A stretch of 64,000 bases of DNA. Origin: Amycolatopsis sp. GM8. Lineage in GTDB: Bacteria > Actinomycetota > Actinomycetes > Mycobacteriales > Pseudonocardiaceae. The translations under genes and the position numbers were made by a program. Below, one piece after another: positions 35,177-44,119 of the stretch. The stretch spans positions 245,686 through 309,685 of the forward strand of contig NZ_JAJKFK010000005.1 in NCBI RefSeq assembly GCF_021653975.1. The letters run 5' to 3'. Each line of letters begins with the position of its first letter. Positions within the stretch are counted from its first letter, which is position 1. Under the pieces are notes generated by a model. The model saw nothing but the letters and a program-made list of their open reading frames with translations. It searched no databases and was not told the origin of the DNA.

Positions 35177-35356
35177 GGCCGGATTCGCACCTCTTCTGTC
35201 TGGAGCGCGCCGGGTTTCGCCGGCCCGCATGGTCGGTTTGTCGCTGCCGGCCGGGCGGCCGTCAGCCCTGGTGCCGTACCGGTGCCCGGACCCCGTCGAG
35301 ACGGGGACCGCCCGGGCGCCACGCGTCCCACCGGCCGATCTTTGAATGGTGGGGCA

Positions 35357-35366
35357 TGTACGTACA
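35357..35366. promoter_or_regulatory. 10-bp palindrome in the rpsB / M23 divergent region
   Basis: TGTACGTACA is a perfect palindrome about 180 bases upstream of rpsB and 170 upstream of the M23-fold gene. It could be a regulator site near the rpsB promoter. The 358-base space 35177-35534 otherwise holds only the two DnaA boxes listed separately. Confidence 0.3.
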
Positions 35367-35455
35367 CGCGAAGTCGACCTGTGCTGGACAGGCCGCCCAG
35401 ACAGTGTACGCCGGGGCGGGCGCACGTTCACCACGGGCAAGGCGAAACCCGCAGG

Positions 35456-35483
35456 TTGTCCACATGCCCCTCGGTTGTCCACA
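35456..35483 (+). promoter_or_regulatory. Pair of perfect DnaA boxes upstream of the M23-fold gene
   Basis: TTGTCCACA occurs at 35456-35464 and again at 35475-35483 in the same orientation, start points 19 bases apart. This is the preferred actinobacterial DnaA box. The pair lies 50 bases before the ATG at 35535. It is not an origin, since there is no dnaA or dnaN nearby, but it could bind DnaA to regulate this gene or titrate DnaA. Confidence 0.6.
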
Positions 35484-35534
35484 GAATCCCGTTCTGTTTC
35501 CCCACGCCCCCGCCTGGTCCGCAAGGGTGGAGAC

Positions 35535-36482
35535 ATGGCCCTGATCCCGCGTTCGAGCCTCCCGCTGCTGGCGGGGGTGGTGGTGCTGTTCGCCGTCGTC
35601 GCCCCGGCCGCCCCAGCGGCGGGGATCGCCACGGCGGCTCCCGCAGCCCCAGCGGCTCCCTCAGCCCCAGCCACCCCGGCGAACCCGGCGGTTACCGCGG
35701 TCACGGCAGTCCCGGCGGCGAAGGCTGCCACGGCCGCGGTCACGGTCCCGGCAGCCCCGGCGATCCCGGCGATCCCGGCGGCGGAGGCCGCCACTGCCCC
35801 GGTCGTGGCCCCAGCGGCCCCAGCGGCCTCGACAGTCCCGCCAACCCCGCCAGCCCCGCCAGTCCTGCCAGTCCTGCCAGTCCTAGCAGTCCCTCCAGTC
35901 CCCCTAGTCCCAGCGGTCCCAGCGGTCCCAGCGGTCCCAGCGGTCCCAGCGGTCCCAGCGGTCCCAGCGGTCCCAGCGGTCCCAGCGGTCCCAGCGGTCC
36001 CAGCGGTCCCAGCGGTCCCAGCGGTCCCAGCGACGGAGGCTGCCACGGCGGCGGCCATCGAGCCTCGGTTCTCCTGGCCGCTGTCGCCGGTGCCGCAGGT
36101 GACCAGGCCGTTCGAGCCGCCGGCGACGCCATACGGCCCGGGCCATCGCGGTGTCGACCTCGCGGCCGCGCCGGGGCAGCAGGTCCTCGCGGCGGGCACA
36201 GGTGTCGTGGTGTTCGCCGGTCAGGTGGCCGGCCAGGGCGTGGTTTCGGTCGACCACGACGGCGGCCTGCGCACGACGTACGAGCCGGTCAGTCCCACGG
36301 TGCCGATCGGCACGCAGGTGTTCATCGGGCAACCGATCGCCACCGTGAACCCGGGCCATCCCGGCTGTACGGTCGCCGCCTGCCTGCACTGGGGCGTCCG
36401 CCGGGGTGAGGAGTATTTGAACCCGCTGGCGCTGATCCGCACGGAGTCGGTGATCAGGTTGAAGCCCTGGACGCCGCCTTAG
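35535..36482 (+). CDS. Secreted M23 (LytM)-fold protein with Val-Pro-Ala repeat linker
   Basis: A 315-residue exported protein. Residues 1-35 form a signal peptide or anchor ([24 protein letters not shown]). Residues 36-166 are Ala/Pro/Val-rich, ending in 14 perfect Val-Pro-Ala repeats (125-166). Residues 185-300 form a LytM domain: zinc ligands His204 and Asp208 (HRGVDLAA) and His285 (CLHWGVR) are present. The catalytic His of the usual HxH is Cys283, and the usual YAHL His is replaced in YEPV (249-252). It may therefore bind peptidoglycan or regulate an amidase rather than cut. It is equivalent to the M23 gene next to rpsB in mycobacteria (Rv2891). Confidence 0.88.
   Translation: MALIPRSSLPLLAGVVVLFAVVAPAAPAAGIATAAPAAPAAPSAPATPANPAVTAVTAVPAAKAATAAVTVPAAPAIPAIPAAEAATAPVVAPAAPAASTVPPTPPAPPVLPVLPVLAVPPVPLVPAVPAVPAVPAVPAVPAVPAVPAVPAVPAVPAVPAVPAVPATEAATAAAIEPRFSWPLSPVPQVTRPFEPPATPYGPGHRGVDLAAAPGQQVLAAGTGVVVFAGQVAGQGVVSVDHDGGLRTTYEPVSPTVPIGTQVFIGQPIATVNPGHPGCTVAACLHWGVRRGEEYLNPLALIRTESVIRLKPWTPP
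35907..36032 (+). repeat. Perfect 9-bp minisatellite, 14 copies
   Basis: GTCCCAGCG is repeated 14 times without a single mismatch, in frame, encoding Val-Pro-Ala. The nine-base period keeps the frame open whatever the copy number, so the linker length can vary by slippage. Partly degenerate precursors of the unit extend upstream from about 35820. Confidence 0.97.
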
Positions 36483-36491
36483 TAGCTGCTG

Positions 36492-38219
36492 CTACCCGGT
36501 GAGCCGGGACCGCAACCGGAGCACGGCCCGCGTGTGCAGCTGGCTGACGCGCGATTCGGTGACACCAAGGACCTTGCCGATCTCCGCGAGGGTGAGGCTC
36601 TCGAAGTAGTAGAGGCTGACCACGATCCGGTCGCGCTCGGTGAGCTGGGCGATGGCCTCGGCCAGCTGCCGCCGGTTGTCGCGGTCGACCAGCACGGCGA
36701 CGGGGTCCACGGCGTCGTCGTCGGGCAGCGTGTCGACGAGGGACCCGCTGTCCTTCCCGGCCGCGACAAGGTCCTCGAGCGCGACGACGCTGGTCAGCCG
36801 CAACTGGCCGTACAGGTCGCGCAACTCGTCAACGCCGATGCCGAGTTCCTCGGCCAGCTCGGTGTCGGTCGGCGTGCGGTGCAACCGTGCGCCTAGTCGT
36901 TCCAGCGCACGCTCGGCTTCCCGGAGCCGGCTGCGCACTACCCGGGGCACCCAGTCCTGTGATCGGAGGTCGTCGAGGATCGCACCACGGATGCGCTGCA
37001 TCGCGTAGGTCTCGAACCGCCAGCCGCGCTCGAGATCGAACTTCTCGATCGCGTCGATCAGCCCGAAGATGCCAGACTGAACGAGGTCACCGACGTCGAC
37101 ATGGGTGGGCAACCCGGTCCCCACCCGCCCGGCGACGTACTTGACCAGCGGTGCGTAGTGCAGCACCAGCCGCTCGCGCAACCGTTGGTTCGGCCCCGCC
37201 TGAAACTCCCGCCAAAGCGCGTTGATGGCGGCGTCCACCTCGTTGACTGCGCCATCTCCGCCAGCCACACCCCCAGCAAGGCCCCGCTCGCCATTCGACG
37301 AGCCACCGCCGCCGGCGATCCCAGCCCTCGCCGCAGCCGCATCCCCAGCAAGACCACGACCACCGCTAGGCGAGCCATCGCGCTCAGCGACCCCAGCCCC
37401 CGCCACAGACGCATCCTCAGCAAAACTGCCACCACCGGGCGAGCCACCACGCCCCGCGACCCCGGCCCCCATCACAGCCGCATCCCCAGCAAGACCGCGA
37501 TCTCCCTTGGGCGAGCCACCGCTCTCAGCGGTGAGCGTCGAGCCCGCTGCGGGCACGTGGTCTCCACTCACGCGCAGGGCGTCCTCACCGCTGGATGTGT
37601 CGTCCGCGCCGAGCGCACTGTCGGCGCCAGACGTGCCAACGCGCCCCGCGAACGGCGCCTCCCCGCTGCATTCGTCGCGTCCTGCGGGCGCACGGTCATG
37701 GCCGGGCGGGGCGTCCTCGGCGAGCCCGGCGCAGTCCCCAGTGAGCGTGACGTCCCTGTCGCGCGCGTTGTCCTCGGCGGGCCCGGCGTTGTCTGGGACG
37801 AGCGTGGCCTCCCCGGCGGGGACATCGTGGCCGGTGAGGGTGACGTCCCCGGTGGGCGTGCGCCCGCTGGGGAGCATGTCGCCGCGATCGGGGGCGCTGT
37901 CCGCTGTAGTCGGTGCGGGTGCGGCCTTGGGGTCAGCGGCATGTGTGCGACCGTTGGCGACCGCCGGATCGGCCCCGTCGGCACCCTCGTCGGTCTGGTG
38001 GACACCGCTCTGGCGCTGAGCTGAACGAGTGGCGTCAGCGGGTACACCGACCTGGCCGTTCGGGCGGGCTTCCGAACGGTTCGTGTCGGTGAATCGCAGG
38101 TCGGCCTTCACGCGACGGCCGCTCTCGGCAACGGGCTCAGTTCGGTCTCCGGGCTCATGTCTGGTCGGTGATGGTGAGGGCGGTCCCGCTGGTCCGCCCC
38201 GGCCGGGTCCCGAGGTCAT
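36492..38219 (-). CDS. whiG: WhiG/FliA-family sigma factor with ~325-residue repetitive N-terminus
   Basis: A 575-residue protein. Residues 331-575 are a complete sigma-28 type factor: region 2 ([54 protein letters not shown]), region 3 ([23 protein letters not shown]) and region 4 ([40 protein letters not shown]). Streptomyces WhiG, its likely counterpart in sporulation control, is about 280 residues. Residues 1-325 are low-complexity Gly/Ala/Asp/Pro-rich, with about four ~24-residue repeats at 234-321 and weaker third-position GC. The ATG overlaps the xerC stop (ATGA), which supports the long start. The gene name is by family and location only. Confidence 0.85.
   Translation of the reverse strand: MTSGPGRGGPAGPPSPSPTRHEPGDRTEPVAESGRRVKADLRFTDTNRSEARPNGQVGVPADATRSAQRQSGVHQTDEGADGADPAVANGRTHAADPKAAPAPTTADSAPDRGDMLPSGRTPTGDVTLTGHDVPAGEATLVPDNAGPAEDNARDRDVTLTGDCAGLAEDAPPGHDRAPAGRDECSGEAPFAGRVGTSGADSALGADDTSSGEDALRVSGDHVPAAGSTLTAESGGSPKGDRGLAGDAAVMGAGVAGRGGSPGGGSFAEDASVAGAGVAERDGSPSGGRGLAGDAAAARAGIAGGGGSSNGERGLAGGVAGGDGAVNEVDAAINALWREFQAGPNQRLRERLVLHYAPLVKYVAGRVGTGLPTHVDVGDLVQSGIFGLIDAIEKFDLERGWRFETYAMQRIRGAILDDLRSQDWVPRVVRSRLREAERALERLGARLHRTPTDTELAEELGIGVDELRDLYGQLRLTSVVALEDLVAAGKDSGSLVDTLPDDDAVDPVAVLVDRDNRRQLAEAIAQLTERDRIVVSLYYFESLTLAEIGKVLGVTESRVSQLHTRAVLRLRSRLTG
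37257..37520 (-). repeat. Four degenerate ~72-bp repeats inside the sigma factor gene
   Basis: Residues 234-257, 258-280, 281-304 and 305-321 of the sigma factor align with each other ([23 protein letters not shown]). The codons use more T and G in third position than the neighbouring sigma domains. This indicates a locally duplicated, recently expanded segment. Confidence 0.7.
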
Positions 38220-39211
38220 CGGGCGCGGGGGTGGGCTCGGTCATGTATCGCCTTCAGCCGCTCGACTGTCACGTGAGTGTAGAGCTGCGTCGTGGCCAGC
38301 GTAGCGTGACCGAGCAGTTCCTGAACGCTGCGAAGATCCGCCCCACCCTCAAGCAGGTGGGTTGCCGCGGTATGCCGCAGCCCGTGCGGGCCCATGTCAG
38401 CGGCGCCCGGCACCGAGCCGACGGCGTCGTGAACCACCCGCCGCACGGCGCGCGGATCCAGCCGGCCGCCACGAACTCCCAGGAACAGCGCGGAAGAGCT
38501 CACCTTGCCGGCCTGCCCGACGATCACCGGACGCCCGCCGGCCAACCACGACCGCAACGCGCGTTCGGCCGGCACGCCGAACGGCACGACGCGTTCCTTG
38601 CCGCCCTTGCCGAGGACCCGCACGACCCGCCTGCCGAAGTCCACGTCGCCGATGTCCAGGCCACACAGCTCCGACACGCGGACACCAGTCGCGTAGAGCA
38701 ACTCCAGGACAGCGTTGTCCCGCAGACCTTCCGGGTCCAACTCGGCCGCACCGGCATTCGAGGCCCGCAGCACCTCGCCCGCCTCGTCCGGCCGGAGCAC
38801 CGCGGGCAAGGTGCGGTGCGTTCGCGGTGACACCAACCTCGCGCCCGGGTCGACCTCCAGCGCCCCCTGCCGTCGCGCCCAGGCCGTGAAGGTCCGCGCG
38901 GCCGCCGAGCGGCGAGCCAGGGTGGTACGGCTGGCGCCGCTGCCATGCTGGTGGGCAAGCCAGGCGCGAAGCACCACCACGTCCAGCCCAGCCAGGGCGG
39001 CGCGATTGTCGTCGGCCCCGTAGTCACGGTGCAGGAAACCGAGAAGCGAGACAATGTCACCGACGTAGGCGCGGATCGTGTGCTCGGACAGCCCCCGCTC
39101 CAGCCGCAGATGCCGCTCGAAGTCGTCCAGCAACCCTGCCGCGGCCGCCGGCAGCGCATCCCGAACCTGCCGGAGGTCGATCCGGCTCTCGTCGTCCTTT
39201 CGTGCCGCCAT
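38216..39211 (-). CDS. xerC: Tyrosine recombinase XerC
   Basis: A 331-residue site-specific recombinase that resolves chromosome dimers. The N-terminal SAM-like domain has [36 protein letters not shown]. The catalytic domain shows Arg in [12 protein letters not shown], Lys in [11 protein letters not shown], His-x-x-Arg in [12 protein letters not shown], His in [10 protein letters not shown] and the nucleophile Tyr in LYTHV. ATG 39211 fits the usual XerC length. Its location next to dprA and rpsB is the standard actinobacterial one, so it is a housekeeping enzyme and not an island integrase. Confidence 0.95.
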   Translation of the reverse strand: MAARKDDESRIDLRQVRDALPAAAAGLLDDFERHLRLERGLSEHTIRAYVGDIVSLLGFLHRDYGADDNRAALAGLDVVVLRAWLAHQHGSGASRTTLARRSAAARTFTAWARRQGALEVDPGARLVSPRTHRTLPAVLRPDEAGEVLRASNAGAAELDPEGLRDNAVLELLYATGVRVSELCGLDIGDVDFGRRVVRVLGKGGKERVVPFGVPAERALRSWLAGGRPVIVGQAGKVSSSALFLGVRGGRLDPRAVRRVVHDAVGSVPGAADMGPHGLRHTAATHLLEGGADLRSVQELLGHATLATTQLYTHVTVERLKAIHDRAHPRAR

Positions 39212-39315
39212 GGCTACCCGCGCGCCTTCTCGCCGTCGCCTGAAGGCTCCGCGACCCGCCACACGACGGAGTTAAGAGTGCGCAGAGCGTACACGCGTTC
39301 ACCCATCGAGCGCTC

Positions 39316-39336
39316 CCCATGAACCACCCTCATGGG
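39316..39336. terminator. 7-bp inverted repeat between dprA and xerC
   Basis: CCCATGA-ACCACCC-TCATGGG is a perfect seven-base dyad. A second one, GGGCGA-ATA-TCGCCC, lies about 12 bases further on. Both are in the 227-base space between the dprA stop and the xerC start and may act as a terminator for dprA or an operator for xerC. Confidence 0.4.
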
Positions 39337-39438
39337 TACTCACGCTGGGCGAATATCGCCCGATGGTCAAGCATCGCCACACCGGATCACCTACCGATCG
39401 CGTCACCTCCTCGCATTGCCCCGGACAGCGTCCCGACG

Positions 39439-40596
39439 CTAGGCGCTTGCCTGGGATTTCCTGACATCGCGACCTTCCTGCCAGCCGCCTTCGCCGGACC
39501 GCGCCAAACCATCGAGTTCGAGCGCGGGCAGCACCGCTCGCACCCGCAGCACGGGCACTCCGGACTCCATCGCGATCTGCTCGGCCGACTTGCCGCGACT
39601 TCGCTCCAGCGCCTCGTGCACCCGGAGCGCGTCCTGCCCGAGACCGTCAGTACGGCGCTTGGGCCGGACCCGCTCAGCCGTGTGTGTGCCCAGCTTGCCG
39701 ACGATCTCGACCACGTCATCGACCGAACCGACTAGCAACGCGGTGGAGTTCCGGATGAGGTCATGGCAGCCTTCCGACGTCGCGGAGTCGATCGGCCCCG
39801 GAACGGCCATCACGATCTTGCCGAGCGAGATAGCGGTCGACGCGGTGTTACGTGCTCCACTCCGGCGGCCCGCCTCGACGACGACGGTGCCCTCGCTCAG
39901 CGCGGCGATCAGGCGGTTGCGGATGAGGAATCGGTGGCGTGCCGGCTGAGTTCCCGGCGGATACTCACTGACAACGAGGCCGCCTTGTTCGACGACCCTC
40001 TTCAGCAGAGCGACGTGCCCCTTTGGATACTCGAAGTCCAAGGCACACCCTTTCAGTGCCACGGTCAGGCCGTCGGCGGCGAGCGCTCCGCGGTGTGCGG
40101 CACCGTCGATGCCGTAGGCCGCACCGGAGACGACGGACAGTTCGCGTCTGGACAGGTGGTAGGCGAACTCCCCGGCGACAGTTTCGCCGTAACGACTCGA
40201 TGCCCGGGCTCCGACGATCGAGACCGCCGCCTCGACGGCTTCGTCCAGGCGGGCATCGCCGTGCACCCAGAGAGCGAGCGGGACCACGCCGTTCTCCACT
40301 CCGCGCTGACCTGCGATCTCTAGGCAATGCAGTGGCCACGCCGGCCACTCGTCGTCCTCCGGGATGACCAGGCGAGCTCCTAGGCGCTCCCCCGCTTCGA
40401 GATCTGCTTCCGCCCGATCGATCGATCGCCGGGCCGCCGTTTCGTCGGCAACGCGCGGCGGACACCGGCCCTCTTTGACCGCGTTTGCCGCGGCGATCGG
40501 CCCGATTTCCTTGACGAAGCTGGCCAGCGCGGCCGCCGGTGGTTCGGCGACCCGCAGCAGATAGGCCCGCGCGAGGCGCTCTTCGGTCATCGGCAT
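39439..40596 (-). CDS. dprA: DNA-processing protein DprA
   Basis: A 385-residue protein that in transformable bacteria loads RecA on incoming single-stranded DNA. The Rossmann-like core is clear: AVSIVGARASSRYGETVAGEFAYHLS, SGAAYGIDGAAHRGAL, GGLVVSEYPPGTQPARHRFLIRNRLIAALSEGTVVVEAGRRSGARNTA. The C-terminal winged helix follows (SRGKSAEQIAMESGVPVLRVRAVLPALELDGLA). ATG 40596 has AAGGAGG about six bases upstream. In relatives it abuts comM; here 1.5 kb of repeats separates them. Confidence 0.95.
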   Translation of the reverse strand: MPMTEERLARAYLLRVAEPPAAALASFVKEIGPIAAANAVKEGRCPPRVADETAARRSIDRAEADLEAGERLGARLVIPEDDEWPAWPLHCLEIAGQRGVENGVVPLALWVHGDARLDEAVEAAVSIVGARASSRYGETVAGEFAYHLSRRELSVVSGAAYGIDGAAHRGALAADGLTVALKGCALDFEYPKGHVALLKRVVEQGGLVVSEYPPGTQPARHRFLIRNRLIAALSEGTVVVEAGRRSGARNTASTAISLGKIVMAVPGPIDSATSEGCHDLIRNSTALLVGSVDDVVEIVGKLGTHTAERVRPKRRTDGLGQDALRVHEALERSRGKSAEQIAMESGVPVLRVRAVLPALELDGLARSGEGGWQEGRDVRKSQASA

Positions 40597-42071
40597 GCTC
40601 GCCTCCTTGTGCCGGAGGCAGCCACCGGACGGCCCGGCGCGGGAGTCCAGGACGGTGCGACGGGAGGAATCCCGAGCGAGCAGCGCGTCGAGGGGACTTC
40701 GTTGCTCTGTAAGAAAGTGCGGCACTGGAGCTGCGGTGCAGAGGTGATGCGCGAGCTGCGCGGGCGGGCGGTGGGAGCGTGGGATGTCGGCCTGGGGCGA
40801 CAGCCGAGGGGCAGGTGGGGAGAGTTCATCTGGTTGTCCTGTAACGAATAGTGGTATCGGGCTGGGATCTGGGGCGCGCGACAGCGGGTGGTGGCAGGGC
40901 CGGTGTCGGAGTCATGCGGTGTTCCGGTCTCGGAACATCAGGGCGGCGGCCACCGGGGCGGGCGGGGTTCGAGGAAGGCAGGGCGCTCGCGCACCGGGAA
41001 CGTCGTACGCGGAGCGCGCTGCGGGAAACCAGCGCAAGACGGCCGAGGAGCGGGTGGGAAGAGCTCGCCTCGGTGCCCTCTGCAAGGAGGGCCGCACCAG
41101 GGCGGGGACCTGAGGCGCGGCACAGCGGCCGGGGCGGCGGACAAGGGGCGGAGTCATCTGGCGCTCCGGTCCCGGAATTCCAGGGCGGCGGCAGCGTGGG
41201 CGCCGCTGGGTTCGGGGGAAGGCAGGACGCTCCCGCACCGGGAACCCCATACGGGAGTGTGCTGCAGGGAATCCTGCGGGACGACGACCCGGAAGCAGCT
41301 GAGAAAGCTGCCTCGCTGCCCTGTGAAGGCGCCGCACCTGGGCTGGGGCCTGAGGCGTGCCGCAACCGCCGGGGCGGCGGACGGGGATCGGAGTTCATGC
41401 GGTGCTCCGGTCCTGGAATTCCAAGGCGGTGGCCACGTGGGCGGGCGGGGTTCGAGGAAGGCAGGGCGCTCGCGCACTGGGAACGCAGGACGCGGAGCGC
41501 GCGCTGGGGGAAACCACCGCAAGATCGAGGCCAAGAAGGGGCCGGGAAAGCTGGCCGGGCGCTCTGTGAGGACATGCGGCACCGGGATGAGACCTGAGGC
41601 GTGCCACGACGGCGAGGGCGGCGGACAAGCGTGAGCGTCGTGCAGCGCTCCGGTTCCGGAACGTCAGGGCGGTGGCCAACGGGGCGAGTTGGGCTCCAGG
41701 ACGGCAGGACGCTCACGCCGGGAGTGCCGTACGCGGAGGCTGCGGGAATCACTGCAGGACGGCCGGGAAGCGACTGCGGAGAGTTGGCTTCGGTGCCCTC
41801 GGTGAGAAGGCGCCACAGCGCCACGGCGGGCGGGCGACAGACAGGAGTCGGAGTCATGCGGCGCTCCGGCTGCGGAACGTCAGGGCGGTGGCCAACGAGG
41901 CGAGCTGGGCTCCAGGAAGGAACGATGCTCTCGCGCTGGGAACCCCACACGCGGAAGCTGCGGGAAGCACCGCAGGATGGCCGGGAAGCGGCTGGGGAAG
42001 GTGGCCTCGGTGCCCTCGGTGGGAAGGTGCTGCGGCGCGACGGCGGCGGCTGCGGCGGACAGGGGGCGGGG
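40597..42071 (-). repeat. Array of decayed tandem copies of the comM 3' end (216-243 bp units)
   Basis: The last codons and stop of comM (DHVAAALEFRDRTAA, stop at 42072) recur in degenerate form with stops at 41854, 41638, 41395, 41154 and 40912. Periods from comM outward are 218, 216, 243, 241 and 242 bases. Each unit contains GGCCACGTGG- or GGCCAACG-like variants, the motif TTCGAGGAAGGCAGG and CCTCGGTGCCCTC. A further, poorer unit lies at about 40620-40740. Unit lengths are not all multiples of three and no frame is conserved throughout, so it is not one coding sequence. No other gene is seen in this stretch. Confidence 0.8.
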
Positions 42072-43583
42072 TCATGCGGCGGTCCGGTCGCGGAATTCCA
42101 GGGCGGCGGCGACGTGGTCGGCGCTGGGCTCGGGGAGGTTGAACAGGTCGGCGAGCGTCCAGGAGACGCGTAGGCACCGGTCGGCGCCGCGGGCGGTTAG
42201 GTGGCCTTGGTGGAGGCTGCGGTCCAGCAGGGCGGTGGCGCGGGACGGCAGCGGGAACTGGCGGCGGAGGACCGGGCCGGGGACTTCGGCGTTGGTGCGC
42301 CAGCCGTGGGTGGACCAGCGGGCGGCGGCACGCTCCCGGGCGGCCATGACGCGGTCGCGCACGACAGCCGTGGGTTCCGGGGATTCTTCGGTGTGGCTGG
42401 TCATGGCGGTGATCGGGCGCATCCGGACCTGGATGTCCACCCGGTCCACCAGCGGGCCCGAGAGCCTGTTCCGGTAGCGGCGGATGGCCGTCGGAGTGCA
42501 GGTGCATTCCGTCTCGCGTGGCGGCGCGCACGGGCACGGGTTCGTGGCGAGGACGAGCTGAAAACGTGCCGGGTAGCGAACCGAGCCCTTGGACCGGGCA
42601 ATCCGGACCTCGCCGTCTTCGAGTGCCGTGCGCAGCGAGTCCAAGGCCGCACCCGAGAATTCACAAGCCTCATCGAGGAGCAAAACGCCGCAATGGGCAC
42701 GGCTGATCAGGCCCGGACTGGCCAGACCACTCCCGCCACCGATGAGGGCGGCGACGGACACCGAGTGATGCGGCGCCACGAACGGCGGCACTGTGACCAG
42801 CGGCGATGCCTGCGACAGCGAGCCGTGCACGGAGTGCACCGCGGTGACTTCGAGGGCTTCCTCGGTGGACAACCTGGGCAGCAGGCCCGGCAGGCGCTTC
42901 GCGAGCATCGTCTTGCCGACGCCCGGCGGCCCTGTGAACAGCAGGTGATGACCGCCGGCGGCCGCGACCTCGAGGGCCCAGCGAGCCTCGGGCTGGCCGA
43001 CCACATCGACGAGGTCTGGCACCTTCGGTGGCGCGCTCTCGGCCGCGGTCTCCGGCCTGACCAGAGAGGCCTCCCCCTTCAGCCAGGCGACGACATCCGC
43101 GAGGCAAGCCGCGCCGAAGACGTCGAGACCCTCGACGAGGACGGCCTCGAACAAGGACTGTTCCGGCACCACTGCTCGCTTCATCCCAGCGTTCCGCGCC
43201 GCGATCAGCCCGGGCAGCACACCCCGGATCTCGCGGACGCGCCCGTCGAGCGAGAGCTCACCGAGTAGCACCGTGCCGGGCAGCCTGGTCGCGGGGACGC
43301 TGTTCGCCGCCGCGAGGACGGCGACCGCGATCGCGAGATCGTACCCCGAGCCCAGCTTCGGCAGATTCGCCGGTGACAGCCCGAGGGTCAGCTTCTCCCC
43401 CGGCCACTGCTGCCCGGAGTTCCGGACCGCGGAGCGGACCCTGTCCTTGGCTTCGCGCAACCCCGCGTCGGGCAGCCCGACGAGCTTCGTGCTCGGCAGG
43501 CCGCCACCCAGGTCGGCCTCCACCTCGATGACCCGGCCGTCGATCCCGAGCACGGCGACCGACCAGGTGTGTCCGATCGCCAT
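42072..43583 (-). CDS. comM: YifB/ComM Mg-chelatase-like AAA+ ATPase
   Basis: A 503-residue protein of the ComM group, a helicase that assists branch migration in natural transformation. The N-terminal ChlI-like domain is SVAVLGIDGRVIEVEADLGGGLPSTKLVGLPDAGLREAKDRVRSA. The AAA+ core has Walker A in FTGPPGVGKTMLAKRLPGLLP and Walker B in GVLLLDEACEF. ATNPCPC(APPRETECTCTPTAIRRYRNRLSGPLVDRVDI) is the family's Cys-containing segment. The C-terminal helical domain ends in VSWTLADLFNLPEPSADHVAAALEFRDR. Its 3' end seeds the repeat array that follows. Confidence 0.95.
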   Translation of the reverse strand: MAIGHTWSVAVLGIDGRVIEVEADLGGGLPSTKLVGLPDAGLREAKDRVRSAVRNSGQQWPGEKLTLGLSPANLPKLGSGYDLAIAVAVLAAANSVPATRLPGTVLLGELSLDGRVREIRGVLPGLIAARNAGMKRAVVPEQSLFEAVLVEGLDVFGAACLADVVAWLKGEASLVRPETAAESAPPKVPDLVDVVGQPEARWALEVAAAGGHHLLFTGPPGVGKTMLAKRLPGLLPRLSTEEALEVTAVHSVHGSLSQASPLVTVPPFVAPHHSVSVAALIGGGSGLASPGLISRAHCGVLLLDEACEFSGAALDSLRTALEDGEVRIARSKGSVRYPARFQLVLATNPCPCAPPRETECTCTPTAIRRYRNRLSGPLVDRVDIQVRMRPITAMTSHTEESPEPTAVVRDRVMAARERAAARWSTHGWRTNAEVPGPVLRRQFPLPSRATALLDRSLHQGHLTARGADRCLRVSWTLADLFNLPEPSADHVAAALEFRDRTAA

Positions 43584-43617
43584 CACGACACCGCCGGGCG
43601 GTGGTGGGCGCGGGCCA

Positions 43618-43998
43618 TCAGAAGGCCGCCGGAAAATGCTTGAGCTGAAGCTCGCCGCCGGGGCTGACGAGCACCGAGACCACGTCGAACCGGATCGGGC
43701 ACCAGGGCACCCGGCGATCGCGCAGCCAGTGACTGGTGATCCGGCGGATGCGGGCGATCTTCTCCCCGGTCACGGCCTCACCCGGATCGCCGAAGTCCAG
43801 CCCGGCTCTGGTCTTGACCTCGCAGACGATGACCGAGCGATAGTCGGTGGCCACGATGTCGAGCTCGCCCTCGCGGCAGCGCCAGTTCCGGTCCAGCACC
43901 ACGAGACCGAGCGATTCCAGGTGCTGAGCGGCCTGCTCCTCACCTCGCCGGCCGAGCGCCAGATGGGCCGCTTCCGGCCGTGCCACAGTGTCCGTCAC
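43618..43998 (-). CDS. yraN: UPF0102/YraN-family nuclease-fold protein
   Basis: A 126-residue protein. HLALGRRGEEQAAQHLESLGLVVLDRNWRCREGELDIVATD contains the E and D of the restriction-endonuclease-like fold, and VIVCEVKTRAGLDFG supplies E-x-K. The family always sits between comM and rnhB-type genes and is thought to be a nuclease or recombination accessory. Its activity is not established. Its position here matches Rv2898c. Confidence 0.93.
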   Translation of the reverse strand: MTDTVARPEAAHLALGRRGEEQAAQHLESLGLVVLDRNWRCREGELDIVATDYRSVIVCEVKTRAGLDFGDPGEAVTGEKIARIRRITSHWLRDRRVPWCPIRFDVVSVLVSPGGELQLKHFPAAF

Positions 43999-44082
43999 TG
44001 TTACCCCCAGTGGTCGAATCCTTACCGTCAGAAAGACGGTGCCAGGTTCGACGCGGGGCGCGCCAGCACGAATCAGGTCAGC

Positions 44083-44109
44083 TGTGGATAACCCACCCGT
44101 TGTGGATAA
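44083..44109 (-). promoter_or_regulatory. Second pair of perfect DnaA boxes, between yraN and DUF2469
   Basis: TGTGGATAA occurs at 44083-44091 and 44101-44109, that is TTATCCACA on the minus strand, 18 bases apart and in the same orientation. This is the canonical bacterial DnaA box. They lie in the 121-base space just upstream of yraN on its strand. Confidence 0.55.
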
Positions 44110-44119
44110 ACAGCCCGGA

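Noticed and set aside
35908..36031. Collagen-like Gly-Pro-Ser repeat protein in another frame of the minisatellite
   Set aside because: Any 9-bp perfect repeat is open in several frames. The Val-Pro-Ala frame belongs to the gene with signal peptide and M23 domain.
38216..39211. XerC as the integrase of the rlmN island
   Set aside because: It lies 10 kb away in its normal place between whiG/rpsB and dprA and has the standard XerC sequence, so it is the chromosomal dimer-resolution enzyme.
40826..41950. Long open frame (~374 codons) on the minus strand within the comM-dprA gap, Pro/Arg-rich
   Set aside because: It is a by-product of GC-rich tandem repeats. Unit lengths are not all multiples of three, the frame relation to comM shifts between units, and no ribosome site or family similarity is seen.
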